Source of the DNA: DATKJY01 sp964540105
Lineage (GTDB): Bacteria; Zixibacteria; MSB-5A5; GN15; FEB-12
Direction: 5' to 3'
Length of the DNA stretch: 64,000 nt
Assembly: GCA_964540105.1 (NCBI GenBank)
Contig: CAZILL010000001.1
Coordinates: 124,001 to 188,000, forward strand
This document shows, piece by piece, positions 6,746 to 14,855 of this stretch. Within the stretch, counting starts at the first letter, position 1, and every line of letters starts with the position of its first letter. The position numbers and the translations under genes were made by a program. The notes below the pieces were generated by a model that did not search any database, had not been told where the DNA came from, and saw only the letters and a program-made list of their open reading frames with translations.

Positions 6746-8684
6746 CGGAACCTCCGAAGATGACCTCACGGCGTTTTCTGAGAGCAAGCTTGGCTTGTCG
6801 GGCGAGATCGGGGCGCCAGGATTTGCTGAGGTTGATCAGGAGTCGTTCGGCTTGCTCGCTTTCGTTGAAAGTCAGCGCCGAAAAGCCGGCCTGGCGAAAG
6901 AAGGTTAGCACCGGGTCGCGGAGTAGGTTGTAGCGGGTGACAAGGGTCGCGAGATACTCCACCGAATCATTCCCACCCAGGATTGAAAACGCGTTGAGCA
7001 TTTCCTGCTGATCCTTGCGGTCAAGCGACGGAAAGCTCTCATCGTTGATGATCTCGGCGACTGCTTCGAACGCAGCCGGGCCGCGTCGCGCAATAATCGA
7101 TCGCACCGCTTCCTTCCTCACGCCGGCATCGGCGTCGCGGGTTGCCGTCTTGAGAATATCGAGGGCCTCATCGCTGGGGCTATCTTTCAGGGAGCAGACC
7201 AACTCCATTCGGACTCTGGTCTCCTCATGATTCACGACGCGCTTGAGCAGCGCCAGCGACTTAGCGTCACCAATGCGCGACAGGATGGTGACCGAATTCC
7301 GAACGACAAACCAGCGCTTGTCGAAGAGCCCCTTGGAAACCACTTGCACGTTGGCCTTGCCTTTGCCGACGAGAAAGTCGCACAATGCCTCGCGGTGCGG
7401 TCGGTGCTCCAGATCACCCAGAAGGTCAGTGATGGCGCCGAGAGACTCCCATCCGAAGTGATCGAGGAACCGGCGCAGGTCGGCCGGACCAATCTGGGTG
7501 TTTTTGTTCAACATTTCGGTGAGAACCGTCAGACGGGTCTTGCTGCCCGCCGAGACATGCGCGTCCTTGACTCGCTCCGCCCACAACGGCTTATTCTGAC
7601 GAATCTGCCCTTCGAGCGTTTTGAAATAGACCAACAGATGCGCCGCAGAGGTTAGCTGGGAAGTGCGGACGAATTCGTCATACACTTTTTCACAAAGTGT
7701 TACCGTTTCAAAGAAATCGGTCATCTCGGATTCCTGATGGAGCAACTCCTTTAACAGTTCGATCGTGGAATCGTACAGATCGAACTCCCCGTCGTCGACC
7801 AGCATGCGCGTGATCAACTCCTCCTGTTCCTCAGAGAGCTTGAATTCATCGTTGAGGATCAGGGCCGTGTCCGGAATGCTCGCGCTTCGCTTGGGAAGGT
7901 CGGTGTAGCCCATCGCCTGTGCCGCTTCGGCGGCCTTGGCGGCCGCGGCGTCGACGACATTCTCGTCAAACATGGACGAAGGTGCCGCGTCGGGAACAAT
8001 CGCGTAAAACGAGGGATCAACCCATTTGCCAGAAACGGTGTCCCCTTTGCGGCCGACCCTGCTCTGATCCGCCTTGAACAATCGTACGCCGGTGGAATCA
8101 TCGGAAACAAAGATCGAGTCGTACGAGTCAAGCTCGTCGGTCCCGAATTGTCCTTTCAAGATTGCGGAGCGATCGGTGTCGCTTCCTAACTCCCTGATTT
8201 CCAGCACGCCGGAGTAGTCCTCAAGGGAAACATCTTCTACGGTCGTGAACGTGAAGCGCGTCACACCGGACTCCCAGATGCGATTGGCGAGATCGTTCGC
8301 TTTTGCGGGGGAGTTCTGATATTCTTTGATGACATCGAGGAGCTTGTAGATATCGTTGACGTCGATCCCGCTCGTGAACGTAAACGTCGTGATGCCGACA
8401 TCGAAGAACAGCGACGCCAGGCTGTCTTCTTTCGAAGAGTCGTGAAAGACGGTCTGGTTGTTCAGCGTGAGCTTCCCCTTTTCAACGCCGATCTTGATAT
8501 CCCCATACGTCTCGACGAGGCTGACGAGTTTCTCGGAGAATGAACGCTTAAGCGACTGCGGAAGCGGGTTCCCTTCGGGATACATGGCGACAACCTTGAT
8601 GACCTTCAACAGGTCGCGAAGGATCAGACTGATGTCTTTGTGCTGAGTGCTGTGGACGATGGGCGGGATGGGTTGTGTTGCCAT
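6738..8684 (-). CDS. HEAT-repeat protein with N-terminal module shared with the HD-GYP protein
   Basis: 648 aa, no signal peptide or membrane segment. Residues about 20-130 resemble the N-terminus of the neighbouring HD-GYP protein; both contain a strand-rich stretch followed by a FLSGI or FTSGI motif and an acidic helix. The C-terminal 230 residues contain HEAT/PBS-lyase-like helical repeats, for example DAKSLALLKRVVNHEETRVR and DEALDILKTATRDADAGVR, which serve as protein-binding scaffolds. The middle part is low complexity and Ala/Asp rich. Translationally coupled to the HD-GYP gene, so the two likely work together in c-di-GMP signalling. No catalytic motif is visible. Confidence 0.75.
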   Translation of the reverse strand: MATQPIPPIVHSTQHKDISLILRDLLKVIKVVAMYPEGNPLPQSLKRSFSEKLVSLVETYGDIKIGVEKGKLTLNNQTVFHDSSKEDSLASLFFDVGITTFTFTSGIDVNDIYKLLDVIKEYQNSPAKANDLANRIWESGVTRFTFTTVEDVSLEDYSGVLEIRELGSDTDRSAILKGQFGTDELDSYDSIFVSDDSTGVRLFKADQSRVGRKGDTVSGKWVDPSFYAIVPDAAPSSMFDENVVDAAAAKAAEAAQAMGYTDLPKRSASIPDTALILNDEFKLSEEQEELITRMLVDDGEFDLYDSTIELLKELLHQESEMTDFFETVTLCEKVYDEFVRTSQLTSAAHLLVYFKTLEGQIRQNKPLWAERVKDAHVSAGSKTRLTVLTEMLNKNTQIGPADLRRFLDHFGWESLGAITDLLGDLEHRPHREALCDFLVGKGKANVQVVSKGLFDKRWFVVRNSVTILSRIGDAKSLALLKRVVNHEETRVRMELVCSLKDSPSDEALDILKTATRDADAGVRKEAVRSIIARRGPAAFEAVAEIINDESFPSLDRKDQQEMLNAFSILGGNDSVEYLATLVTRYNLLRDPVLTFFRQAGFSALTFNESEQAERLLINLSKSWRPDLARQAKLALRKRREVIFGGSDE

Positions 8685-8749
8685 AGTGTATACTTCTTAT
8701 CTCTGTCTGTATCGGAAACCGAATCGGATAGCTTAAGTGTATGGAAGGC

Positions 8750-8781
8750 AAAAAAATAGCCGACCTTCCGAGGTCGGCTAT
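8750..8781 (-). terminator. Rho-independent terminator of the gmd operon
   Basis: A perfect 10-bp stem ATAGCCGACC/GGTCGGCTAT (8756-8781, six-base loop) is followed on the minus strand by seven T residues (A7 at 8750-8756 on the plus strand, the last overlapping the stem). It lies 22 bp beyond the stop codon of the nucleotide-sugar dehydrogenase gene. Confidence 0.9.
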
Positions 8782-8803
8782 CAGCTTCATGCCGGACTTT
8801 GAT

Positions 8804-10144
8804 TTAGAGCAGTTCGATCCGGGTGCGGTTTCTGGTGACTTTCTTGGTCGCGTTGCGGGTATCGAATACAGACTTGCTGTTATTCACGACCCACTGATAG
8901 TCGTAATCGGTGTGATCGGTGACAATAACCACCAGGTCGACTTTCTTCAGAAGGGCGTCAGTCACTTTGGTTGACTTCATGGGAGCTCCTTCGAACTCAA
9001 ACTGGGGTACATGCGGGTCGTTGTAGAGGACTTTGGCCCCTTTGTCCTTGAGGAGCTTGATCACGTCGAGGGCGGGCGATTCGCGGACGTCCTTGATGTC
9101 CCGTTTATAGGCCAGTCCAAGGACCAGAATCGACGACCTGCTGATCGCGAGACCAGAACGGCGACTGAGGAAGTTCACGATCCGTTCTGCGACATACTCC
9201 GGCATATGGCTGTTGATATCCCCGGCCAGCTCGATAAAGCGGGCGTAGTAGTTGAGGGATTTCAGTTTCCAGGACAGATAGTGCGGATCGATCGGGATAC
9301 AGTGTCCTCCCAGTCCGGGGCCGGGGTAGAACGGCATGAATCCGAACGGCTTGGTGGATGCGGCGTCGATGATCTCCCAGACATTGATCTTCAAGCGGTC
9401 GCACATCAGGGCTACTTCGTTAACCAGTCCGATATTGACCGAGCGGAACGTGTTCTCCAGCAATTTGACCATCTCCGCGGCCTGAGTGGATGAGACCGGA
9501 TGCACGTTCGGCAGCGTCGTCTTGTAGAAGGCGGTCGCAACTCGCGTACAGTTAGGGGTAACCCCGCCCACGACGCGAGGCGTGTTCTTTGTATTGTATT
9601 TGGGGTTCCCCGGATCAACGCGCTCGGGAGAGAAGGCCAGAAAGAAATCCACGCCGACCTTCATGCCGGTGCTTTCGAGGATCGGCAAGATGAGATCCTC
9701 GGTCGTGCCCGGATATGTCGTGGACTCGAGAACGACCAGGGATCCCTTTTTCATATGTGCCTTCACCCATTCCACGGCGGCGAGAATATAGCTGACATCC
9801 GGGTCCTTTGTTTTTGAGAGCGGGGTCGGGACGCAGATCGAAATCGTGTCAAGTTTGGCGACCCGTCGGGGATCGTCGGTGGCGACAAAATGCCCCGAGG
9901 AGACCGCACTTCTGACGGTCTTATCGGGAATATCGTCGATGTCGGATTTGCCGGAATTGAGCAGGCGAACTTTGTTCTTCGAAATATCGAGTCCAACCAC
10001 CTTGAAACCGGCCTCCGCGAGCACCATGGCCAGCGGCAGCCCGACATAGCCGAGCCCGATCACTCCCGGCACGGCCTTGTGGCTATGTATTTTGGCAATC
10101 AGCTCATCGGCCGACTTACTCTTACCTGAGTTCTTCTTCGCCAT
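8804..10144 (-). CDS. Nucleotide-sugar dehydrogenase (UDP-N-acetyl-hexosamine 6-dehydrogenase type)
   Basis: 446 aa, a typical length. The N-terminal Rossmann motif GVIGLGYVGLPLAMVLAEAG (near residue 24) binds NAD. The middle region has ESTTYPGTTE and the linker segment FMPFYPGPGLGGHCIPIDP, with the catalytic Cys in GGHCIP (near residue 285). The C-terminal domain contains LGLAYKRDIKDVRESPAL. This pattern fits the WbpA/WecC/TviB group, which oxidises UDP-GlcNAc, UDP-GalNAc or UDP-ManNAc to the uronic acid in two NAD-dependent steps; UDP-glucose or GDP-mannose dehydrogenase cannot be excluded. It is the last gene of the gmd operon, 42 bp after the reductase gene, and ends at a strong terminator. 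Confidence 0.88.
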   Translation of the reverse strand: MAKKNSGKSKSADELIAKIHSHKAVPGVIGLGYVGLPLAMVLAEAGFKVVGLDISKNKVRLLNSGKSDIDDIPDKTVRSAVSSGHFVATDDPRRVAKLDTISICVPTPLSKTKDPDVSYILAAVEWVKAHMKKGSLVVLESTTYPGTTEDLILPILESTGMKVGVDFFLAFSPERVDPGNPKYNTKNTPRVVGGVTPNCTRVATAFYKTTLPNVHPVSSTQAAEMVKLLENTFRSVNIGLVNEVALMCDRLKINVWEIIDAASTKPFGFMPFYPGPGLGGHCIPIDPHYLSWKLKSLNYYARFIELAGDINSHMPEYVAERIVNFLSRRSGLAISRSSILVLGLAYKRDIKDVRESPALDVIKLLKDKGAKVLYNDPHVPQFEFEGAPMKSTKVTDALLKKVDLVVIVTDHTDYDYQWVVNNSKSVFDTRNATKKVTRNRTRIELL

Positions 10145-10186
10145 TCCTTGTATCTCCTGTCGATAAGATTCTTCGAAACGATCTGA

Positions 10187-11155
10187 TTATCGTGAAACCA
10201 TCTGAGCTCGACAATAATTTAGCGTATCGAGCAGGGTTGCTTTCAAGTCATATTCGGGCGACCAGCCCAGTTCCTTCCGGGCCCGTTCGAACGTCCCACG
10301 AAGCTGGGGAATGTCGGCTTTGCGAATTCGTTTCTGGTCGGTTTGCACAGATATCTTCACAGTCGAAAAGCCCAGCAGCATTTCCAGTATCCGCTGAATC
10401 GAAACCGCTTTCCCGGAACAGAACTGATACACCCGGCCATCCTTCCCTTTTTGTGCCGCCAGCCGATAACCGCGGACAATATCTCTTACATCGGAAATAT
10501 CGCGCTTTACCGTAAGGTCGCCAGCCTTCAAAATCGGATCCTGCCGCCCCGCTTCAATCGCGGCTATCTGACAGGCAAACGACGGAATCACAAAGTCGCG
10601 CGCTTGTCGGGGGCCGCTGTGATTAAACGACCGGGCGATGGTCACCGGCATTCTGAAACGATGAGCATACGACTGACACACATACTCACCGGCGACCTTT
10701 GAAACCCCATAGGGAGATATGGGGTTGAACGGCTGTTCTTCGTTCAGCGTCTTGCCCGCGGGCTTAAATGCGCCGTAAACTTCCGACGAACTGATAAAGA
10801 GCAATTTTCTGATTTTGGGAAGTTCTTTCGCAGCCTGCAATAGATTGAGCGTACCATCAAAATTGACCTGATATGTCATATTTTCCATCTCGAACGACTT
10901 CCCCACCGACGCTACAGCGGCCAGATGAAAAATGTAGTCTGGGGCGAGTTTGCCAAGCGTCTTTACGAGGTTCTTCGGATCGAGAACGTCCAGATCAACA
11001 AGTTGCAGGCTGCTTTTCAACTTCGAGATATTGGCCGTCGACTCTCCCTTGAGGATGCTACCGCTTACAGAAAAGTCATGGTTGAGCAGTTCCTCGGCCA
11101 GATGCGAGCCCCCGAAACCCGCAATGCCAGTGACAAAGGCGGTCGGGCTGCTCAT
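10187..11155 (-). CDS. rmd: NAD(P)-dependent sugar epimerase/reductase, probable GDP-4-keto-6-deoxy-D-mannose reductase
   Basis: 322 aa extended short-chain dehydrogenase. The nucleotide-binding GIAGFGGSHLAEELL is at residues 10-24, the substrate region shows SSSEVYG, and the catalytic pair is in SPYGVSKVAGEY (YxxxK). It is coupled by an ATGA overlap to gmd, whose product GDP-4-keto-6-deoxy-D-mannose is the substrate of Rmd-type reductases that make GDP-D-rhamnose. The pairing and an SDR fold without an added epimerase domain argue for Rmd rather than the GDP-L-fucose synthase Fcl, but sequence inspection alone cannot separate these securely. Confidence 0.75.
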   Translation of the reverse strand: MSSPTAFVTGIAGFGGSHLAEELLNHDFSVSGSILKGESTANISKLKSSLQLVDLDVLDPKNLVKTLGKLAPDYIFHLAAVASVGKSFEMENMTYQVNFDGTLNLLQAAKELPKIRKLLFISSSEVYGAFKPAGKTLNEEQPFNPISPYGVSKVAGEYVCQSYAHRFRMPVTIARSFNHSGPRQARDFVIPSFACQIAAIEAGRQDPILKAGDLTVKRDISDVRDIVRGYRLAAQKGKDGRVYQFCSGKAVSIQRILEMLLGFSTVKISVQTDQKRIRKADIPQLRGTFERARKELGWSPEYDLKATLLDTLNYCRAQMVSR

Positions 11156-12120
11156 GCCTTTTTTTCGGCGGAGACGCGCTTGAGGTCCGCGTCGACCATC
11201 ATTCGAACCAGGTGCTCGAAACTGACCGACGGCTCCCAGTCGAGACTCGTCCTGGCTCGCGAGGAATCCCCCAGAAGCAGATCCACCTCGGCCGGTCGAA
11301 CAAAACGCTGATCGGTGACTACATATTTGTGATAGTCCAGATTCACGTACTCAAAGGCAAGCCGGACAAAGTCCTCAACCGAGTGGGTATGGCCGGTAGC
11401 GATCACATAATCGGCCGCTTTCTCCTGTTGAAGCATAAGCCACATCGCCCGCACATAGTCCCCCGCAAATCCCCAGTCACGCTTGGCGTCGAGATTTCCG
11501 AGCGCCAGCTTGTCGGACAGGCCGGATTTGATTCGGGCCACGCCGTCGGTGATCTTGCGGGTGACAAACTCCAGTCCGCGCCGGGGTGATTCGTGATTGA
11601 ACAGGATACCCGAGCTGGCGTGGATATGATAACTTTCGCGGTAGTTGACGGTGATAAAATGCCCGTACACTTTTGCCACGCCGTATGGTGATCGGGGATA
11701 GAATGGCGTCGATTCCTTCTGCGGTACCTCGTGCACCTTGCCGAACATTTCCGACGACGACGCCTGATAGAAACGAATGCTGCGATCCACAAACCGGATC
11801 GCTTCCAACATCTTGGTTACTCCCAGGGCATCGAATTCCCCCGTCAAGACGGGTTGTACCCAACTGGTTGGCACAAACGACTGCGCCGCCAGGTTGTAGA
11901 TTTCGTTCGGGCGATGTTCCTCCACGACATTGACGATCGAGAGCTGGTCGAGTAGATCGGCTTGAACAAGAGTGAGGCGATTCTTAATGTGATCGATCCG
12001 TTCGAACGACTCTGTCGACGACCGCCGGACCATCCCCACTACTTCATACCCCTTTTCCAGGAGCAGTTCGGCGAGATAGGAACCATCTTGTCCGGTGATG
12101 CCGGTGATTAATGCGCGCAT
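11152..12120 (-). CDS. gmd: GDP-mannose 4,6-dehydratase
   Basis: 322 aa. GDP-D-mannose is converted to GDP-4-keto-6-deoxy-D-mannose. The N-terminus MRALITGITGQDGSYLAELL holds the GxxGxxG NADP motif and is nearly diagnostic for Gmd. Other family landmarks are EIYNLAAQSFVPTSW, the Thr/Ser-Glu region YQASSSEMFGKV, the catalytic YxxxK in SPYGVAKVYGH, and NHESPRRGLEFVTRKI. First gene of the operon, with a promoter about 80 bp upstream and a 4-bp overlap with the reductase downstream. It supplies deoxyhexose for surface polysaccharide. Confidence 0.93.
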   Translation of the reverse strand: MRALITGITGQDGSYLAELLLEKGYEVVGMVRRSSTESFERIDHIKNRLTLVQADLLDQLSIVNVVEEHRPNEIYNLAAQSFVPTSWVQPVLTGEFDALGVTKMLEAIRFVDRSIRFYQASSSEMFGKVHEVPQKESTPFYPRSPYGVAKVYGHFITVNYRESYHIHASSGILFNHESPRRGLEFVTRKITDGVARIKSGLSDKLALGNLDAKRDWGFAGDYVRAMWLMLQQEKAADYVIATGHTHSVEDFVRLAFEYVNLDYHKYVVTDQRFVRPAEVDLLLGDSSRARTSLDWEPSVSFEHLVRMMVDADLKRVSAEKKA

Positions 12121-12201
12121 AGATTTCCTTTTTACGCTTCAGCCTAAGCCGGAGTTCAAATAGATCATGCGACCCTCGGGCTGACAGGGCTAATGGAGCG
12201 C

Positions 12202-12230
12202 AATATACGCGCACGCCATATGTTGGTCAA
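12202..12230 (-). promoter_or_regulatory. Sigma-70-type promoter of the gmd operon
   Basis: On the minus strand TTGACC (12225-12230), a 17-bp spacer and TATATT (12202-12207). The predicted start of transcription lies about 75 nt before the gmd start codon. The remainder of the 12121-12394 gap shows no other clear signal. Confidence 0.65.
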
Positions 12231-12394
12231 ATGGAAACCCACAGAGCGGGGACAACCGAATTGCGACGACCTGCAATATGATCAAGTCGCGCCGATCAAA
12301 GCCGAGTGTAGTATCCCTGCTCGATAACAGGGAGGTTGGTCGTCCCGACAACTAAATGCACTTTGTCGAACTCAGAAAACCTATATTCCATGGT

Positions 12395-12685
12395 ATGCAA
12401 AAACCGCCCCGGACGACGTTCGTCTATATCGCGAAGTGCTGCGACGGCAGCTACTACACGGGTGTGAGTATCGATATTACGAAACGACTTGAGCAGCACA
12501 ATTGCGGTAAAGGGGCCAGATACACGGCTGCTCGCCGACCGGTCACATTGGTCTATCAGGAGACTTGCGGATCGCTTTCGGCAGCTCTCAAGCGCGAACG
12601 GCAAATCAAGGCGTGGAAACGCGCTCAGAAGCACGCATTGATCCTAAAAGGGAGGCGTTCACAACGCGTGAGCAGAGCACGGTAA
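12395..12685 (+). CDS. GIY-YIG domain protein (UPF0213/YhbQ-like)
   Basis: 96 aa single-domain GIY-YIG protein. The motif appears as VYIAKCCDGSYYTGVS (about residues 10-25), followed by the conserved Arg in DITKRLEQHN and the family's GKGARYTAARRPVTLVYQE, with the Glu that is expected to bind metal. Members are small putative nucleases with unknown cellular roles. I use the ATG at 12395; the 13 codons upstream are not family-like. It is a solitary gene on the plus strand between two minus-strand operons and ends 2 bp before the convergent RuBisCO-like gene. Confidence 0.85.
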   Translation: MQKPPRTTFVYIAKCCDGSYYTGVSIDITKRLEQHNCGKGARYTAARRPVTLVYQETCGSLSAALKRERQIKAWKRAQKHALILKGRRSQRVSRAR

Positions 12686-12687
12686 GA

Positions 12688-13836
12688 TCATTCTTTCGCT
12701 TCGACCAGTCGTCGGAAACGACGACTCGATAGAATCAAGTCCTCGGATTCCTGATGAAGCGCGCCGCCAATGAGCAGAATCACCTGATCGCCATAGGTTG
12801 ATCTTATTTCGGGCACCCGAGCGAGATTCATGCCGCCGCCGGGAGTAGGGAAGGCAGGGCGAAGCGATCCTAAGGGGAAAAGGCAATTGGCGGCGATCTC
12901 AGTACACTCTGTTTGGCTGAACGAAAAGCGGCCGCCGAAATTTGGAAAGATCGACGCGTCGGCGCCAGCCAGTCGTGCCAGCTGGCCAAAGATCACGCCG
13001 TGAGCGATCCCGCTTTCCGAATGAGTCACGAGCGATCCCTGGAAGGCCGGATGGCTCATGATGGGCAGGTTGAGTTCATCGTTGTCGGCCAGCATGCGCA
13101 TGGCATCCAGTCCAATAATTCCCGGCGCAATGAGCAGCCCGCCTGCGCCCGAGTCGCGGGCGTACGTCGCCGCCGGAATTAGTTCATCGGGCGACGCACT
13201 TACACTGGGGAAATAGAGGCATTTGAAGCCGCTTTCGCGGTTTGCTTTCTGAACCGCCTCACCGCAGAGCGCAACCCGCTCGCTGAACGGCGCGAAGGGT
13301 TGATTAGCCAGGCTGTGATCATCCTTGATGATATCAATCCCGCCGAGGGCGAATTGATATGCCTGTCGCGCCAATTGCTTTGCCGATAGCCCCATCGGTT
13401 TGAGGGCAGTGCAGAGTAACGGCCGGGTCGACTCGCCGACAAGAGTTCGAAGTCCGTCGACGCCGAAACGAGGACCGCGGAAGGACTTCAAGAACTCGGA
13501 CGGAAACGCGATCTGTTGGATGCGAATCCCGGGTTTGAGACTGATGTTCCCAAAAAGCACGTTGAGCAATTGTCTGAGTTCGAATCCCGTGATCTCGACC
13601 GCGAAACTAATGACAGCGACGAAGGCAGCATCGCCGTCCGGCCCGAACGACTCGACGCGCCCGAAGATCTGGTCGCGAATGGCTCCAGACTTGATCAGAC
13701 GCGATGGAAATTCTACAGTCTGCTCAATGCATATATCGTCGGCCTTGATACGAGACTCGCGCTCATTGCCAGTCAGACGGTAAGAGACCAGGAGGCGCTC
13801 GCCGCTGAGATTGAGCGCGATGTCGGGAATAGTCAC
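12688..13836 (-). CDS. RuBisCO-like protein (form IV)
   Basis: 382 aa with both the N-terminal and the barrel domain of the RuBisCO large-chain fold. By manual alignment, Lys175 (ALKPMGLS), Lys201 and Asp203 (GGIDIIKDDH), His294 (SHPAFQG), His327 (AHGVIFGQL) and the phosphate-binding glycines (TPGGGM, IGGAL) are kept. Lys177 is lost (KPK to KPM), Glu204 is His, and Lys334 of loop 6 is Gln. It is therefore not a CO2-fixing enzyme. RuBisCO-like proteins catalyse enolisations, isomerisations and decarboxylations of sugar-phosphate-like compounds. The start is GTG, with GTGA overlap to the transketolase C-terminal subunit. The substrate is unknown; see findings. Confidence 0.85.
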   Translation of the reverse strand: MTIPDIALNLSGERLLVSYRLTGNERESRIKADDICIEQTVEFPSRLIKSGAIRDQIFGRVESFGPDGDAAFVAVISFAVEITGFELRQLLNVLFGNISLKPGIRIQQIAFPSEFLKSFRGPRFGVDGLRTLVGESTRPLLCTALKPMGLSAKQLARQAYQFALGGIDIIKDDHSLANQPFAPFSERVALCGEAVQKANRESGFKCLYFPSVSASPDELIPAATYARDSGAGGLLIAPGIIGLDAMRMLADNDELNLPIMSHPAFQGSLVTHSESGIAHGVIFGQLARLAGADASIFPNFGGRFSFSQTECTEIAANCLFPLGSLRPAFPTPGGGMNLARVPEIRSTYGDQVILLIGGALHQESEDLILSSRRFRRLVEAKE

Positions 13837-14840
13837 AACGCTTCAGCCTTGGACTCGCTATGCACGGCCTCTAACCGCACTTCGGCGAGGTCGGCTTCAT
13901 TCAGACCGAAGTTGGTCTGCAGGAGCGCTTCGACAGCGTGAATCAAGGCCATGGCGTCGAGGCCGTATTCATGCATAAGGTACGGCCTGCTTGCGCCGTG
14001 TGCGTAGGTATCGGCCAATCCGAGTCGAAGGAGCCTCTTGCCCAGACCCATTTCAGCCATCACCTCGGCGACCGCCGATCCGAGCCCACCGACAATAGTG
14101 TGGTTCTCGATCGTGATCACCCCGTGTGATCCCCTTTCCAGCGCACCTCGAACGGCGGGATCGGTGAATGGCTTGTGGGTCGTGATATGCAGATGTTCGA
14201 TGGACACTCCTCGGGATTGAAGAACAGCCGTAGCTCGCATAGCCTCCTCGGTGCAAATCCCTGACGAGAGAAGCGCGATGTCGGTTCCATGGCTGACGCG
14301 TCGTGCCTGACCGACACGCATGGGCTCCGTGCGATCGAACAGTCGCGGGATGTCACCTCGTAGCATCCGAACATAGACCGGTCCGTTGACTCCGTGCGCA
14401 GCGTCGAGCACAGATTCAGTGTCAGTGGCGTCGCCGCATTCCAAGATAGTCAGGTTTGGGATCGCTCGGAGGATGGCGATATCATCGATGGCTTGATGAG
14501 TCGCGCCTCCGGGAGTGGTGATGCCCGGCAGGAACCCAAAGAGGCGCACCGGAAGATTGGGATAGGCGATTGACATGGAAAGTTGATCAAGGGCGCGTCG
14601 ATAGATGAAGACAGCGAAAGTGTGCACGAATGGATAAAACCCTTCGCGAGCCAAGCCACCGGCGAAACTCAGCATGTTCTGTTCGGCCATCCCCATGGAG
14701 TAGAATCGATCGGGGTAGGTATCGCGAAACAGATCAACTTCCACAGAGCCTGACAGATCGGCCGACAGGACGAGGACGTTCGGTTTATCCTTGGCCCAGT
14801 TGACAAGATTCGTGCGGTGGATTTGGCTGACTATTTCCAT
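13833..14840 (-). CDS. Transketolase, C-terminal subunit (pyrimidine-binding and C-terminal domains)
   Basis: 335 aa, half of a split transketolase. The catalytic Glu for thiamine diphosphate activation is in FYSMGMAEQNMLSFAGGLA (near residue 54). PFVHTFAVFIYRRALDQL and LPGITTPGGATHQAIDDIAILR are pyrimidine-domain landmarks; the latter carries the His that contacts the substrate. The last 120 residues form the C-terminal domain. Split transketolases of this type transfer ketol groups in pathways for unusual sugars as well as in the pentose phosphate cycle. It lies 15 bp downstream of the N-terminal subunit and overlaps the RuBisCO-like gene by 4 bp. Confidence 0.9.
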   Translation of the reverse strand: MEIVSQIHRTNLVNWAKDKPNVLVLSADLSGSVEVDLFRDTYPDRFYSMGMAEQNMLSFAGGLAREGFYPFVHTFAVFIYRRALDQLSMSIAYPNLPVRLFGFLPGITTPGGATHQAIDDIAILRAIPNLTILECGDATDTESVLDAAHGVNGPVYVRMLRGDIPRLFDRTEPMRVGQARRVSHGTDIALLSSGICTEEAMRATAVLQSRGVSIEHLHITTHKPFTDPAVRGALERGSHGVITIENHTIVGGLGSAVAEVMAEMGLGKRLLRLGLADTYAHGASRPYLMHEYGLDAMALIHAVEALLQTNFGLNEADLAEVRLEAVHSESKAEAL

Positions 14841-14855
14841 AGGACGTCGCTGTTG

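Noticed and set aside
12688..13836. Genuine CO2-fixing RuBisCO
   Set aside because: Three catalytic residues (Lys177, Glu204, Lys334 equivalents) are replaced and no phosphoribulokinase is present.
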